In this document: positions 9,220 to 18,381 of the stretch, piece by piece | Layout of the letters: every line of letters starts with the position of its first letter | Position numbering within the stretch: position 1 is the first letter of the stretch | NCBI GenBank assembly: GCA_029298735.1 | Contig: JANSLP010000375.1 | Coordinates: 1 to 29,803, forward strand | From: Ophiostoma sp. CBS 140.51 | Taxonomy: Eukaryota > Ascomycota > Sordariomycetes > Ophiostomatales > Ophiostomataceae | Reading direction: 5' to 3' | Length of the DNA: 29,803 nt | Notes under the pieces: generated by a model | What the model was told of the DNA's origin: nothing | Databases searched by the model: none | The model's input: only the letters and a program-made list of their open reading frames with translations | Translations under genes and position numbers: made by a program

Positions 9220-10191
9220 ATGGCCTCTCAACTCGTTGCGCTTCCCGAGGTCGAGCGCCTCAGCCCGGCTTGCATCCGTATCCTCGGCGGGAACCCAGGC
9301 AAATTCACTCTGCAGGGCACAAACACCTATCTCATCGGTACCGGCAAAGAGCGGCTGCTCATCGACACGGCCGAGGGTGTGCCAGCATGGGCAGATGCCT
9401 TGGAACGCACACTGGCCGAGGAGAAGGCTACATTGTCGGCCGCCCTCATCACACACTGGCACCCCGACCATGTCGGCGGCATCGGCCAGGTGCGCAAGCT
9501 GGCACCCGGTGTAACCATCTACCAGAGCCAGCTTGAGAGTGGACGGTTAGGCGCAGCACCCGGCGAGGAAATTTTGGACATCGTCGAGGGCCAGGCATTC
9601 TATGTCGAGGGTACTACACTTCGGGCCGTTCACACACCAGGCCACACAACCGACCACATGGCCTTTGTTCTCGAGGAGGAAGGTTCGCTGTTTGCAGGTG
9701 ACAATGTGCTGGGCCAGGGCACGGCCGTTTTTGAGGATTTGGCTGTCTACCTGCAGAGCCTGGCACGGATGCGGGCACTCTACTCGGAAAAGAGGGGCGC
9801 TGCTGCCGGTACGCCCAACCGGCTCTACCCCGGTCACGGCCCCGTCGTGGAGGATGGTGTGGCCAAGATTACTGAGTACATTGAGCACCGCCAGCAGCGG
9901 GAGGACCAGGTCGTGCGACTGCTGCGGTCGCCCGACAAGGCGGCGGCGGTTGCAGCAGCGAATTCGGGGGCATCATCACCGCCTGCATCGTCATCAGGTG
10001 CAGCCGACGGCAAGTTTCCTTCATCATGGACATCCATGGAGCTGGTGGAGGTCGTATATGCCGATGTGCGCAGGGACCTGTACCCGGCCGCTGAGCGTGG
10101 TCTTATTCAGATCTTGCAGAAACTGGAGGACGAGGGCAAGGTCATCGAGGATGGCCGGAAATGGACCCTGCGGGAGCGGTCACCACTGTAG
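9220..10191 (+). CDS. LACTB2-like metallo-beta-lactamase-fold hydrolase/nuclease
   Basis: Single-exon gene of 323 aa in the glyoxalase-II/LACTB2 branch of the metallo-beta-lactamase superfamily. The metal-binding motif THWHPDH gives H79, H81, D83 and H84. Further ligands are likely H142 (HTPGHTTDH), D161 (FAGDNVLG) and H206 (YPGHGPVV). The signature GTNTYLIG at 33-40 and a C-terminal winged-helix-like part (MELVEVVYADVRRDLYPAAERGL, about 273-295) also fit LACTB2. Human LACTB2 is a mitochondrial endoribonuclease, and some fungal relatives are thioesterases in polyketide clusters. No polyketide synthase is nearby, so a housekeeping role is more likely. A Ser/Ala/Gly-rich linker at about 241-265 is extra. 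I chose the ATG at 9220 (context AGA before, G after); an in-frame ATG at 9031 would add 63 residues. Confidence 0.88.
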   Translation: MASQLVALPEVERLSPACIRILGGNPGKFTLQGTNTYLIGTGKERLLIDTAEGVPAWADALERTLAEEKATLSAALITHWHPDHVGGIGQVRKLAPGVTIYQSQLESGRLGAAPGEEILDIVEGQAFYVEGTTLRAVHTPGHTTDHMAFVLEEEGSLFAGDNVLGQGTAVFEDLAVYLQSLARMRALYSEKRGAAAGTPNRLYPGHGPVVEDGVAKITEYIEHRQQREDQVVRLLRSPDKAAAVAAANSGASSPPASSSGAADGKFPSSWTSMELVEVVYADVRRDLYPAAERGLIQILQKLEDEGKVIEDGRKWTLRERSPL

Positions 10192-11157
10192 GTGAAAGGA
10201 CGAACCATATGAGTAGACATGAACATCCGGCGGCCGAATGAAAGAAATGAGAAATGAAGACTACTGCATCATATTACATACGTACAAGGGAATTTTAAGC
10301 ACAATCCTGACGCCCAGATATCTGTCCAACATTGTGATTGATTCATGGGTGCGAGTGATGAAAGTGACAGTGGTTAATGCATGCCGTCATCTCGGATGGA
10401 CCAACAAAATGTGAGGCAGATACATCCAAGTCATAGTTCGCAGCATCGAGCACTCCGTACACATTTGACAGAGCTCACGACTTTCAGACCGAGATGGGGG
10501 CCTTCTCAAATTCAGGGCCCAAACCAAAACATTTCTTGGATCCCACATGGGACCTACCGGGCTTTGATTGTCTTTGTTTACTTTCGGATAGGCCATACAA
10601 AAGCCGGCTATTACGAAATTGCAATGGAGAACTGAGAATATCACCGTAAGGAATAGACCGCGGCAGCGCGGGAAGCTTTTCACGGCAGTACGAGGCTTTA
10701 CTCCGGGTGCTTGTATGCACCGGAGACGAGACAAGACAAGCAAGCAAGCGAAAAAGGCTCCGAAGCATCGTCTCACATCGTATAGCCGTGGCCGTCTGGG
10801 CCGTACTAGCGGTGAGAAAGTTTTGAACAACAAAAGAAGAAAAAAGTTTTGCGATCTCGATGAGCTTGTCCGCCTCTTCCTTCTATTTCCTAGCGCCGGC
10901 TTTGCAGGTGGCAGATGGGGACATCATGCAGAAAAGAGGAAGCATCTAAAGACGTAGAAACCCACAGTGGCGGCCGCGTGACTGTACCTCGATTTTTTGC
11001 GACAAGTTTTTTTTATCGTTTTACCTGCTTTTCGTCGCTTGCAGCCCGCCCGTCACCCTGGCCTTCCGAGTCGGAGATCTTCGGGGTAAGGATGTCAGAA
11101 AGAGAGGGGAGGAGCATTTAAAGGAGAAGAGCGGGGGACTGGTCGCAGATATACTCG

Positions 11158-11180
11158 AAAATTCAAAAATTCAAAAATTT
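11158..11180. repeat. Short AT-rich tandem repeat
   Basis: Two perfect copies of the 8-mer AAAATTCA and a third, incomplete copy (AAAATTT) stand in direct tandem. The tract is AT-rich within an otherwise mixed region and is followed by an A-run at about 11187. Confidence 0.8.
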
Positions 11181-11386
11181 ACACGCAAAAAAAATACAGT
11201 CTTTCTCGTAGGTTGGGTACACCTTCCTGCATCGTGCCCAGGCCAGCCATCATCGTAGCTTCCGCAAAATCCGGCAGACGAAATATGCAGGCAGATGATG
11301 CGGCGGGCGTGTGGTAGTGGTGGAGGTGGATTTCTGGGTAGCGGGTGGTGGTTGGAGGGCTGTCCCTTCTTTTCCCAGAGACTAGC

Positions 11387-11401
11387 ATGATGATGATGAT
11401 G
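11387..11401. repeat. (ATG)5 trinucleotide microsatellite
   Basis: Five consecutive ATG units, directly visible, followed by a GT-rich stretch. It lies in the gene-poor interval and I see no coding role. Confidence 0.85.
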
Positions 11402-12226
11402 GGGGTGTGTGTTTCTGAACGGATAGGAAAGTGCGAACGGACATCACGAAAGCCCATAACGCCGAAAGAGCGAACGAGGCAAGGACCCAGTAAACAGGAA
11501 ATACAGAAAGAACGGCGTCGGCGGCAAGCGGGACCCAGTGGGAGCCAGACGACAAAATACACAAATTACACAACACACTAAAAAATCACGACAAGAGAGG
11601 AGGGGTGGAGACTTGACTCCAAAGTATGGCTGGTGACCCGACGATCAGAGGGCTGAACGGTTTGAATCGCACTGTGCCTCTCTTTGGCCTCTCTTTTTTC
11701 CCTTCGTCGGGTTGTCGCCGGTATGACTGGCCGTTGGGTGCCAAGACGCTTCTGCACATTCAATGTGGGCGGGCAGGATTTTTCGACGTTGGCGGTTGTT
11801 GATTTTTACTCTTTTTCGTTCTTGCCATTTTGTTGTCAAGGGCTTGGGCCTCGTGGGATGGGTCACAGGCACTGTCTCTCCGGAAGGCTCGGAGGAAGGA
11901 CATGTGAATGTGAGGAGGCGGGAAAGAGCAAAGGGGACGAACAGATGGGCAACGACTGTGAGCAAAACAAGGACAGTCGAAGAGGAGGGGAAAGAACGAA
12001 CGAGCGCTGTAAAAAACCGAACGATAGTCATGGCATTTTGGTAAAGAGAACAGAAGAAAGAACGATCTTGTGCCGGGTCCGTCTATTCTGGAAGAGATAT
12101 CACCGATACTAAACAAACGGGGAAAGAGCGACAGGCAGGACAAAGGAAACGAAGGCAAGAACGGCATCAGGCAGAAGCCACACAGGCGACAGTAGCGCGC
12201 GGAAGGAGCCAAAAGAAGGCTGGACG

Positions 12227-12484
12227 TCAGCCGTTTTTGCGGAAGCTCTGACCGCTTAGGAGACCGGCTGATGGGTTTTTAGCAGACGTGACGTCGTCAC
12301 GGCAGAAAAGAGGCGCCAGCGGCTCTGGAAAAGCACCGACAATTACGACATCTTCAATATCTTTTATCATCTTACTCGCCCCTTGAGGAATCAGAAGAGG
12401 ATCTGAACCATCTTGAATATTGAAAGCAGTCGCCAGCCTGGATTGCCCGCTACTGATAGCGCTTAATCGCCTACCGGTGAGCAT
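12227..12484 (-). other. Weak 85-codon ORF, possible gene remnant
   Basis: Starting at an ATG at 12484, this frame reads in a more protein-like way than its surroundings (for example FNIQDGSDPLLIP and IKDIEDVVIVG) and ends at 12227. I do not recognise the product. Many codons end in A or T, unlike the confirmed genes here, so it may be chance, a degraded fragment or an acquired segment. Confidence 0.15.
12288..12300. promoter_or_regulatory. CRE/ATF-like inverted repeat
   Basis: GTGACG and CGTCAC are inverted around one central T. The left part contains TGACGTC, close to the TGACGTCA site of bZIP ATF/CREB factors. Only the inverted repeat is seen; function is inferred, and no gene start lies near enough to assign it. 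Confidence 0.3.
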
Positions 12485-12781
12485 CGACAAAGCAGGAATA
12501 GATCAGAGTTCGTGCGTGTTTGTTCCATCGTCTCACATACGCACTTACCGTCTCACACCGTTTCTCTTCCGTTTCGTACGACCACCTTTGTTGGGTGGTT
12601 ACACGTGTTCTGGAAGGAGTGCAGCGATGATGCGAGTCTTACAGCAGGACAGCCAACAAACAGCATATCATATTGTCCCTTTCCTCGCTGTATTTTGCCC
12701 AGTACCTGTATCAACGAGTAATCTTTGTTGGAAGTTGAGCACACACATTCTGTCGATCGGGTCTAATTTGCTGACGAGAGA

Positions 12782-12880
12782 ATGGCCTCTTACGGTTGCC
12801 GTTATTTCACGTTGGAAGAGCCCAATAAACCATTAGAAAAGGCCGACAAAATTGACAAAAGTGATAAAAAGGCCTCGTAA
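12782..12880 (+). CDS. Possible 32-aa lysine-rich small ORF
   Basis: An ATG with an A at -3 and a G at +4 opens a 32-residue frame that starts MASYGCRYFTLEEP and ends in a Lys/Asp-rich tail (KADKIDKSDKK). The start context is good and the highly charged tail is unusual for random sequence. There is no family match, and codons are mixed. It could be chance, a microprotein or an upstream ORF of an unseen transcript. Confidence 0.15.
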   Translation: MASYGCRYFTLEEPNKPLEKADKIDKSDKKAS

Positions 12881-13645
12881 TTAGTTAGGCAGGAACTCAC
12901 TAACACGTCTCATGCATCAAAAGTCCACCAAGAAACACCTAAGTGAAGGGCTTGCTTGGCCACACGTTTTCTTGGTTCCGGCTTTGTTGAATTGCTTTTT
13001 GCAGTTGACATCTCGATCTGCTCATGGAATAACGAAGCAAAATTGTATGGAGATAAAAGAGATAAAATAAAGAATACTTTGTAGGCAGACAGTTGAAGAC
13101 AGCGCACTGTGTTGCGTTTTGCGGCCTCTAAGTGCCGAGACCGCCCGCAGGACTCCGTCCGTGAATACTACCCTTTTTGGAGAGACAACATTTTGCGCTG
13201 TGACTCTTTGTAAAGCATCGTTAAAAACAATGAAACTCTTCAATCTCACCCTCAATGGGCCTCCTTGTCGTCGAAATAAAAAAAAACACGGGCGGAGCCT
13301 CATTCCGCGTTTGTCTGAGCCCTTCTTTGTTTGGTTCACACCGGTTGGGAGTCAAGATTTGTTCAGACCCAAATTTGACTCGGCCTGTAAATTCTCCGGC
13401 GGCGTTTTTGGCCTCGCTCCTCCGCCCGTTCCAATTCACAAACGGACCCGATATCGAGCGGGAAGACGGAGGCATAACATCAAGACCGTGATGCACGACA
13501 ATTTAAGAACAAAATGAAGAACATATCAATAGCGAGTTATTTTGGTCGTTCTTCTAAACGCAACATACGATACGCGTTCCACAAGCTGCCAAGGCCGCAG
13601 AAAGTGAAGTTTCTCGGAAGCACTGTGTTTGCGATACGTCGTGCC

Positions 13646-13681
13646 GAAAGAAAAAAAGAAAAAGAAAAAGAAAAAAGAGGA
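13646..13681. repeat. Purine tract of GAAAAA-type units
   Basis: An uninterrupted purine run of about 36 nt made of A-runs broken by single G residues (GAAAAA repeats), ending in AGAGGA before a C-run. It is a simple-sequence tract with no sign of coding. Confidence 0.85.
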
Positions 13682-15801
13682 CCCCTTGAGATGCGATTTC
13701 CATGTCGGCACCGTATATTGGCATCGTTTTCTCTGTCTCCCGATTGTGTGTGCGCTATTCATGCATGGATCCTGCAGCATGGCATCATATGCCAAACAGA
13801 GAGAGCTTGAAGGTGTCGTCCTCGTAAGCCATGCAGAAGAGGGGCTCTTTTCAGCGAGCGTCTGAATCAAGTCCTGGGTCGAGGAAGAAAAACACGGTGT
13901 AGCATTATTAATTATAGTATTTCTACATACCACACTCACAGTCGAAAACCTTAAAAAGACAACTCGGTACTGCTGGAGTGGCGGCGACACCACCGGCCGA
14001 AAACGGGCGGGTAGACAGAGTGCCACGAACTTGAAGAGAGGAACTGGCTGTTAACTTGCCAGCATGTAAACAGTCGAGGCAGAATGTGTATCTGTGTTGT
14101 AAAGAAAAGTTAACTAAACAAACAATGGACGACGATCACTGCAACAGATGAGATCGGCTGAAGAATGCGGCCGAAAAATGCCGTGTTATTAGAGACAGTG
14201 TGATAGTACCAACAAGTGTACGCGGAGATACAAGTGACTTCCACTTACACGGGTTGTTGGATGTGCCGTCCCGACATAACAACAAAAGTAAGGGTCCAGT
14301 GGAAAACAGAAAGTCGGGGAATAGAATTTACTGCACCACGGGCTCGCCTGTCCTCTTGTTCCACGATTTCCGGGTTGGACCCCATCGCCCACTCATAAAA
14401 CCTTATTACAACAGGCACGTATACATATCCCCTCTCCCGCATTTTAAATGAAGTAGAAATATGAGGCGTGAGAAAAATACGGAAGCGAACGGACTCTGCT
14501 TATCGTACTCGAAAATCTCCCCCCTCCTTTTTCCGCTCGATCGACAGCATGGTGCACGTCGATGCGGAGACCGGGGTATATCATGTGCGCGCGCGGTTCT
14601 GCATTGTTGACAAGAAAGTTATTGTGCAAAGGAGGGGGGCCAACCAAAAAGAGGGTGTGTGAAAGACAATGCGGTCAAGGGACCCCACGACACATCGACA
14701 CATCATTCATTGTCTGTGCCGGCCGCAGGCTGTGATGGATTGCGTGAGCTGCAGGACTGCTCCTGCCACCCAACATCGGACCATCGCTTCGCTGATAAGC
14801 CCTTTGGACAAAAGGCGAAGGAGTGGTCACGTCCATCGTCCACAAAACGACTCAAATGGACTGATGCTTATTCTCTGACCAGGCCCCGAACCTCTTTGCT
14901 CGCCTTTTGACTCTTGATCTGTTTCGGGTTTCCCACCAAACACCTCCGAGCAGTAGACTGTGCTGTGAGAGGGTTGCGCCATGGGAGGTTTCGCTTCGAA
15001 CAGCAAGCAGTGCACGCACAGCCCACGCTAACAGCCCAAAGAGGTAAAACAGCAAACCGACCCCCGGCTTTTTGCGGCATTCCCGCGCCGACAGTAGCTG
15101 GCCAGTGCAAACTCCGAGTTTGCATTTCCGTTTCCTTTTCTTTCTTTACTTTTAGAGTACAGTGCTCACTGACGAACTGTTAGTTTTTGTCTCCATTATC
15201 TCACGAGAGCCTTTTTTATTTTCTGGGTCCAGTTCACGTCTAATACTCCATTGTGGTCCTTTCTTCTTTTGCGATCAGGCTCCGTCGTACGCTGTTTGCT
15301 TTCTTTTCTAATACGCCAAGAAAAATAGCACTGGGTCGACGGTCTTCTCTGGCTCGTTCCGGTCTCCGTTCTTCCGTTTCTGCTGACTTACATCGAGACC
15401 AGCACAGGCATTGTTCCTTCTGTTTTTGCTTTGGAACTGCCCTGAAAGAAATGAAAAATGCAACAAACCCAAGGCAACCGTCAGAACAATAATTTGATTT
15501 TAATTCCTATCACTCCATATCCAAACAAAAACAGTGCTTAACTTCACTTCATTGACAAGGCTGGTCAGCCTCTAGCTTTGTTGACGTCCTCGATCCACCT
15601 GCTGCCAAGGTAAATTCTCGATCACTGTAAGATGCATTGGAATCAAATGCCCAGCCCTGCCAGGGCAGAAATAGCCATGGCCCCAGTCCATGATGTGTAC
15701 GCGTTTTTGAGCCGCTTGTTTCGAAACAAAGGTAGAAAGAGAAGTAGAAGCGAAAACGGAAACAAAGGAACAAACGTAGGCAGACAAGATGCAAATGTCG
15801 A

Positions 15802-15818
15802 GTCGTCGTCGTCGTCGT
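15802..15818. repeat. (GTC)n trinucleotide microsatellite
   Basis: Five GTC units plus a partial sixth are visible, in the gene-poor interval. No coding frame that I trust runs through it. Confidence 0.8.
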
Positions 15819-17970
15819 ACGATAGCCAGCACAGTCGATCACTTCGGCCCTGAAAGATCTCCGGCCCCGAATATTTCCTGCTGTCAGCTATGCGCACATT
15901 TTCAAAAGCGAAAGTGATGTGAATGCAATTTCTTGTGATGCCGCGCTAAACAGCCGGGGCGGGCAAATTCCGGGTGACCGTTATACAATTTTATGTCACT
16001 CTCTAGTCGAATATGTACCGGCCTGTCGTTTTGTCCTAGCCGTCAATTGGTCTATTGTCTCCAACAGTCTAGGTCTACGTCCAGGTCGACCTTGTTGGAG
16101 CGTGCGCCTTCGTCATCTTTGTCGCCTCTTCGCATATCTGCCACTACAAGGCCGTTTCTTTTCGACTTTCGCCTTTCCTTCCATGTGCCAAGTCGCTCAG
16201 GGTGCTCCTCGACCAACCTTTTATCACAGCCACAGCAGCTTCAGCCTTGGCTGTTTGGTCCTTTCGTGTCGCAGTCGGGGCACCATTGTCCTGCTGAGAC
16301 CTCTTTCCGAGCTCTTTTCAAGTCGACTCCTCTTCTTGCCTTGTCGTGTCTTGGGCGGCCATCTTGGCCTGCTGTGCCAATCGTGCCGAGAGCCTTGGAG
16401 GGGGCGGCGCGTGTAAGTCAGTTGTGTCAGAGTGTAAGAGGGTGAAAGAGCATAAAGTGTAAGATCATTTTGCCCAGTGTAGACTGTGTGGGGAACGCGA
16501 GCTACCCCATTGCGGCACACCGCTTTGTTCTGCTGCTAACTGACTACCGCTGCCCCACCCAATGCGACTGACAACAAGTGGGCTCTTACCGTTCCCAGGG
16601 ACTGTTTTAGCGCTAAAATACTGCCACTCTTTAGCTTTTTTTTTTTGGTCGTCAATTTTTCTTTGCCTCACCACTCACTTTTTTCTGTCGCTCCTCGGAA
16701 TGTTCGGATGCCTCAGAACCCAACAACAGCTCACCCCCCCCGTCTCTCCCATCACCCAACGACGATTACGTCGTACCGCACCCCATCTGCACTAATCAAT
16801 AGACGCCCTATTGTGATGGCACGCCTTGCAGGCAAATGATGTGTTGCGAGACCGGGAAACCAAATCAGAAAGAGCTCTCCAAATACCCCTGCCCATTCTC
16901 GCCGTTATTTGCACTGCTGTTGCATCAATGTCCATCCACATACTGATTGTACATCTCGTACATCCGCCATCCGTCCTTGTACCTTCCCTCACTCCCCTCA
17001 TACGGGGAAGAAAGGGCGAAGGGCACGGGTGGTCTGACTCAAATCCACCGCGCGCCGTTGCTAGACATCCAGGGCCGTTCGCTCTTTCCTTCACCCTTTA
17101 GATGTCATTAGTAGAAGGGGAGGAACAAACATGGAAGCCACAGGAAGAGAAGGACCTGGCGAGCGCAAAAAGAGAAAGAAAGCAAAATCAAAAGCAAAGG
17201 GAAGGAGGGTCTGTAAAACCGGGGCTCGGAGGCCGGGGGTGTACATTTGCTGTCTAATGTTTTCTAATACTGTACAGCGTACTGTTCCCATCGTGCTTTC
17301 CCGTCCCAGCTCTGCGAACCGCCTCTCGTTCCCTTTTTCGTCTTGTTGCTTTGTGAATAGCTCCTTCTTGTTCGCTCCGTCGACGGCCTTTCGCGCCTTT
17401 CGTTATTACCAATCCACCGTTTCCCTGTGTAATGCGCTCGTCTTGGCCGTCCGAGGACCCGTTCGATTGCTGTCGCTGTCCGAAGAGTCAACACCCCCCC
17501 TTCCCAGACGAGCAGAAGACCTTGACGACCTCACATCGTAGTTTCCTTTTTTTAAACCAAGCTCGCGCCGCGCCTGCCTGTTGCTCTCGCCACTTTTTTT
17601 CCTTGACTTCTTTTTATCGTTTTGATTCCGTCCCCGACGACAATCCGTATTTCCTCCTTCTCTTCTATTCTTTGTCTCTCCCAGACAAGGCACTGCGCAT
17701 CACTCTCCACCCACTCCCCCTTCTATCTTCTGCCGTGTAATTTGTCTTTCAAGTTTATTTGATCTTCGTCTTTTTTCCTGGTCTATTTCTGTTTCTCGAC
17801 AGGACATTCCGGCGATTCAATCTGTTTCCATTCTCGCAGCCTAGAAGCTTCAGACAGTCCACAAGTCCACACTACGCCCAGGCCTATGACGCACGGCTTA
17901 CGGTGTACCTGAACAGCGCCTTTTGTTATCTCTCGTTGCGCTTAGCGAACGTGCCTCTTGGCCTAGCGAT

Positions 17971-18381
17971 TATATAACAAGGGCCCTCCCCGAGTCTTCC
18001 AGAAACAAAAAACGAGGCCGTTGACTTTACACATCACACCTTGTTCCTTTTCTTCTGCTACTGTTACAACAAGTTACCCCTGGAGCTACAACCAAGCTAC
18101 AGCAAGCTACAACAACAGTCGTTCGACCCTCGACGGTACTCCTAGACTCTCACCGAGCAGGAGACAAGCTTGTCCACTGCCAACAGAGGCTGTTTTTGAG
18201 CTGCTCTGCAGCTTCACAATTTTCAAAGAGAGCTCCCAGAAGCACAGGGAAGCTCGGGAGATCAACGCCGAAGAGCCGACGACAAGCGGGAAGCTTGAAA
18301 CAGCTTGGAAATAAAGCTCGTGAAGCTTCTAACGCGAGAATTCTCAGTCTTCTGCACACTACCAACAAAATCACAGCAAAA
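17971..18381 (+). promoter_or_regulatory. TATA box and ATG-free 5' leader of the YTP1-like gene
   Basis: TATATAA at 17971-17977 stands about 405 bp upstream of the start codon. From 17889 to 18381 (493 nt) the plus strand has no ATG at all, where about seven or eight would be expected by chance, which suggests a transcribed leader scanned by ribosomes. A tandem of three AGCTACA-based units lies at 18084-18114. The 5-mer AAGCT occurs seven times between 18094 and 18327. Transcription would probably begin a few tens of bases past the TATA box. The frame upstream of the start is open back to 18196, but it contains no ATG. Confidence 0.6.

Larger units (their letters stand above)
10192..17970. 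other. Large gene-poor interval
   Basis: About 7.8 kb in which I cannot support a gene, in a window that otherwise has a gene roughly every 2 kb. Open frames of 60-170 codons occur on both strands but lack family resemblance, usually lack good start contexts and do not share the G/C-ending codon preference of the neighbours. The plus strand is purine-rich in blocks at about 11080-11140, 11440-11640 and 11890-12200, and pyrimidine-rich over much of 15200-17970. Microsatellites and two weak small ORFs are listed separately. I saw no terminal inverted repeats or transposase-like frames. It may hold regulatory DNA, non-coding RNA or a gene made of exons too short for me to recognise. Confidence 0.5.

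Noticed and set aside
10387..10833. 148-codon minus-strand ORF left of the minus-strand pyrimidine-rich block
   Set aside because: It begins with TTG rather than ATG, has no family resemblance and mixed codon use. Noted because it lies where a minus-strand gene would be expected.
12395..12420. GGTTCAGATCC on the minus strand, resembling a tRNA B-box
   Set aside because: The conserved A58 is replaced by G, and no cloverleaf can be drawn.
13526..14026. 166-codon minus-strand ORF
   Set aside because: It crosses the GAAAAA purine tract, read as a run of Phe, and shows no recognisable domain.
15919..16445. Two overlapping plus-strand open frames of 150-165 codons
   Set aside because: Two frames open over the same pyrimidine-rich DNA indicate composition rather than coding; Cys/Leu/Ser-rich with no family resemblance.
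18021..18314. Open frame upstream of YTP1 as a possible uORF
   Set aside because: It starts with TTG and contains no ATG; the whole leader lacks ATG.
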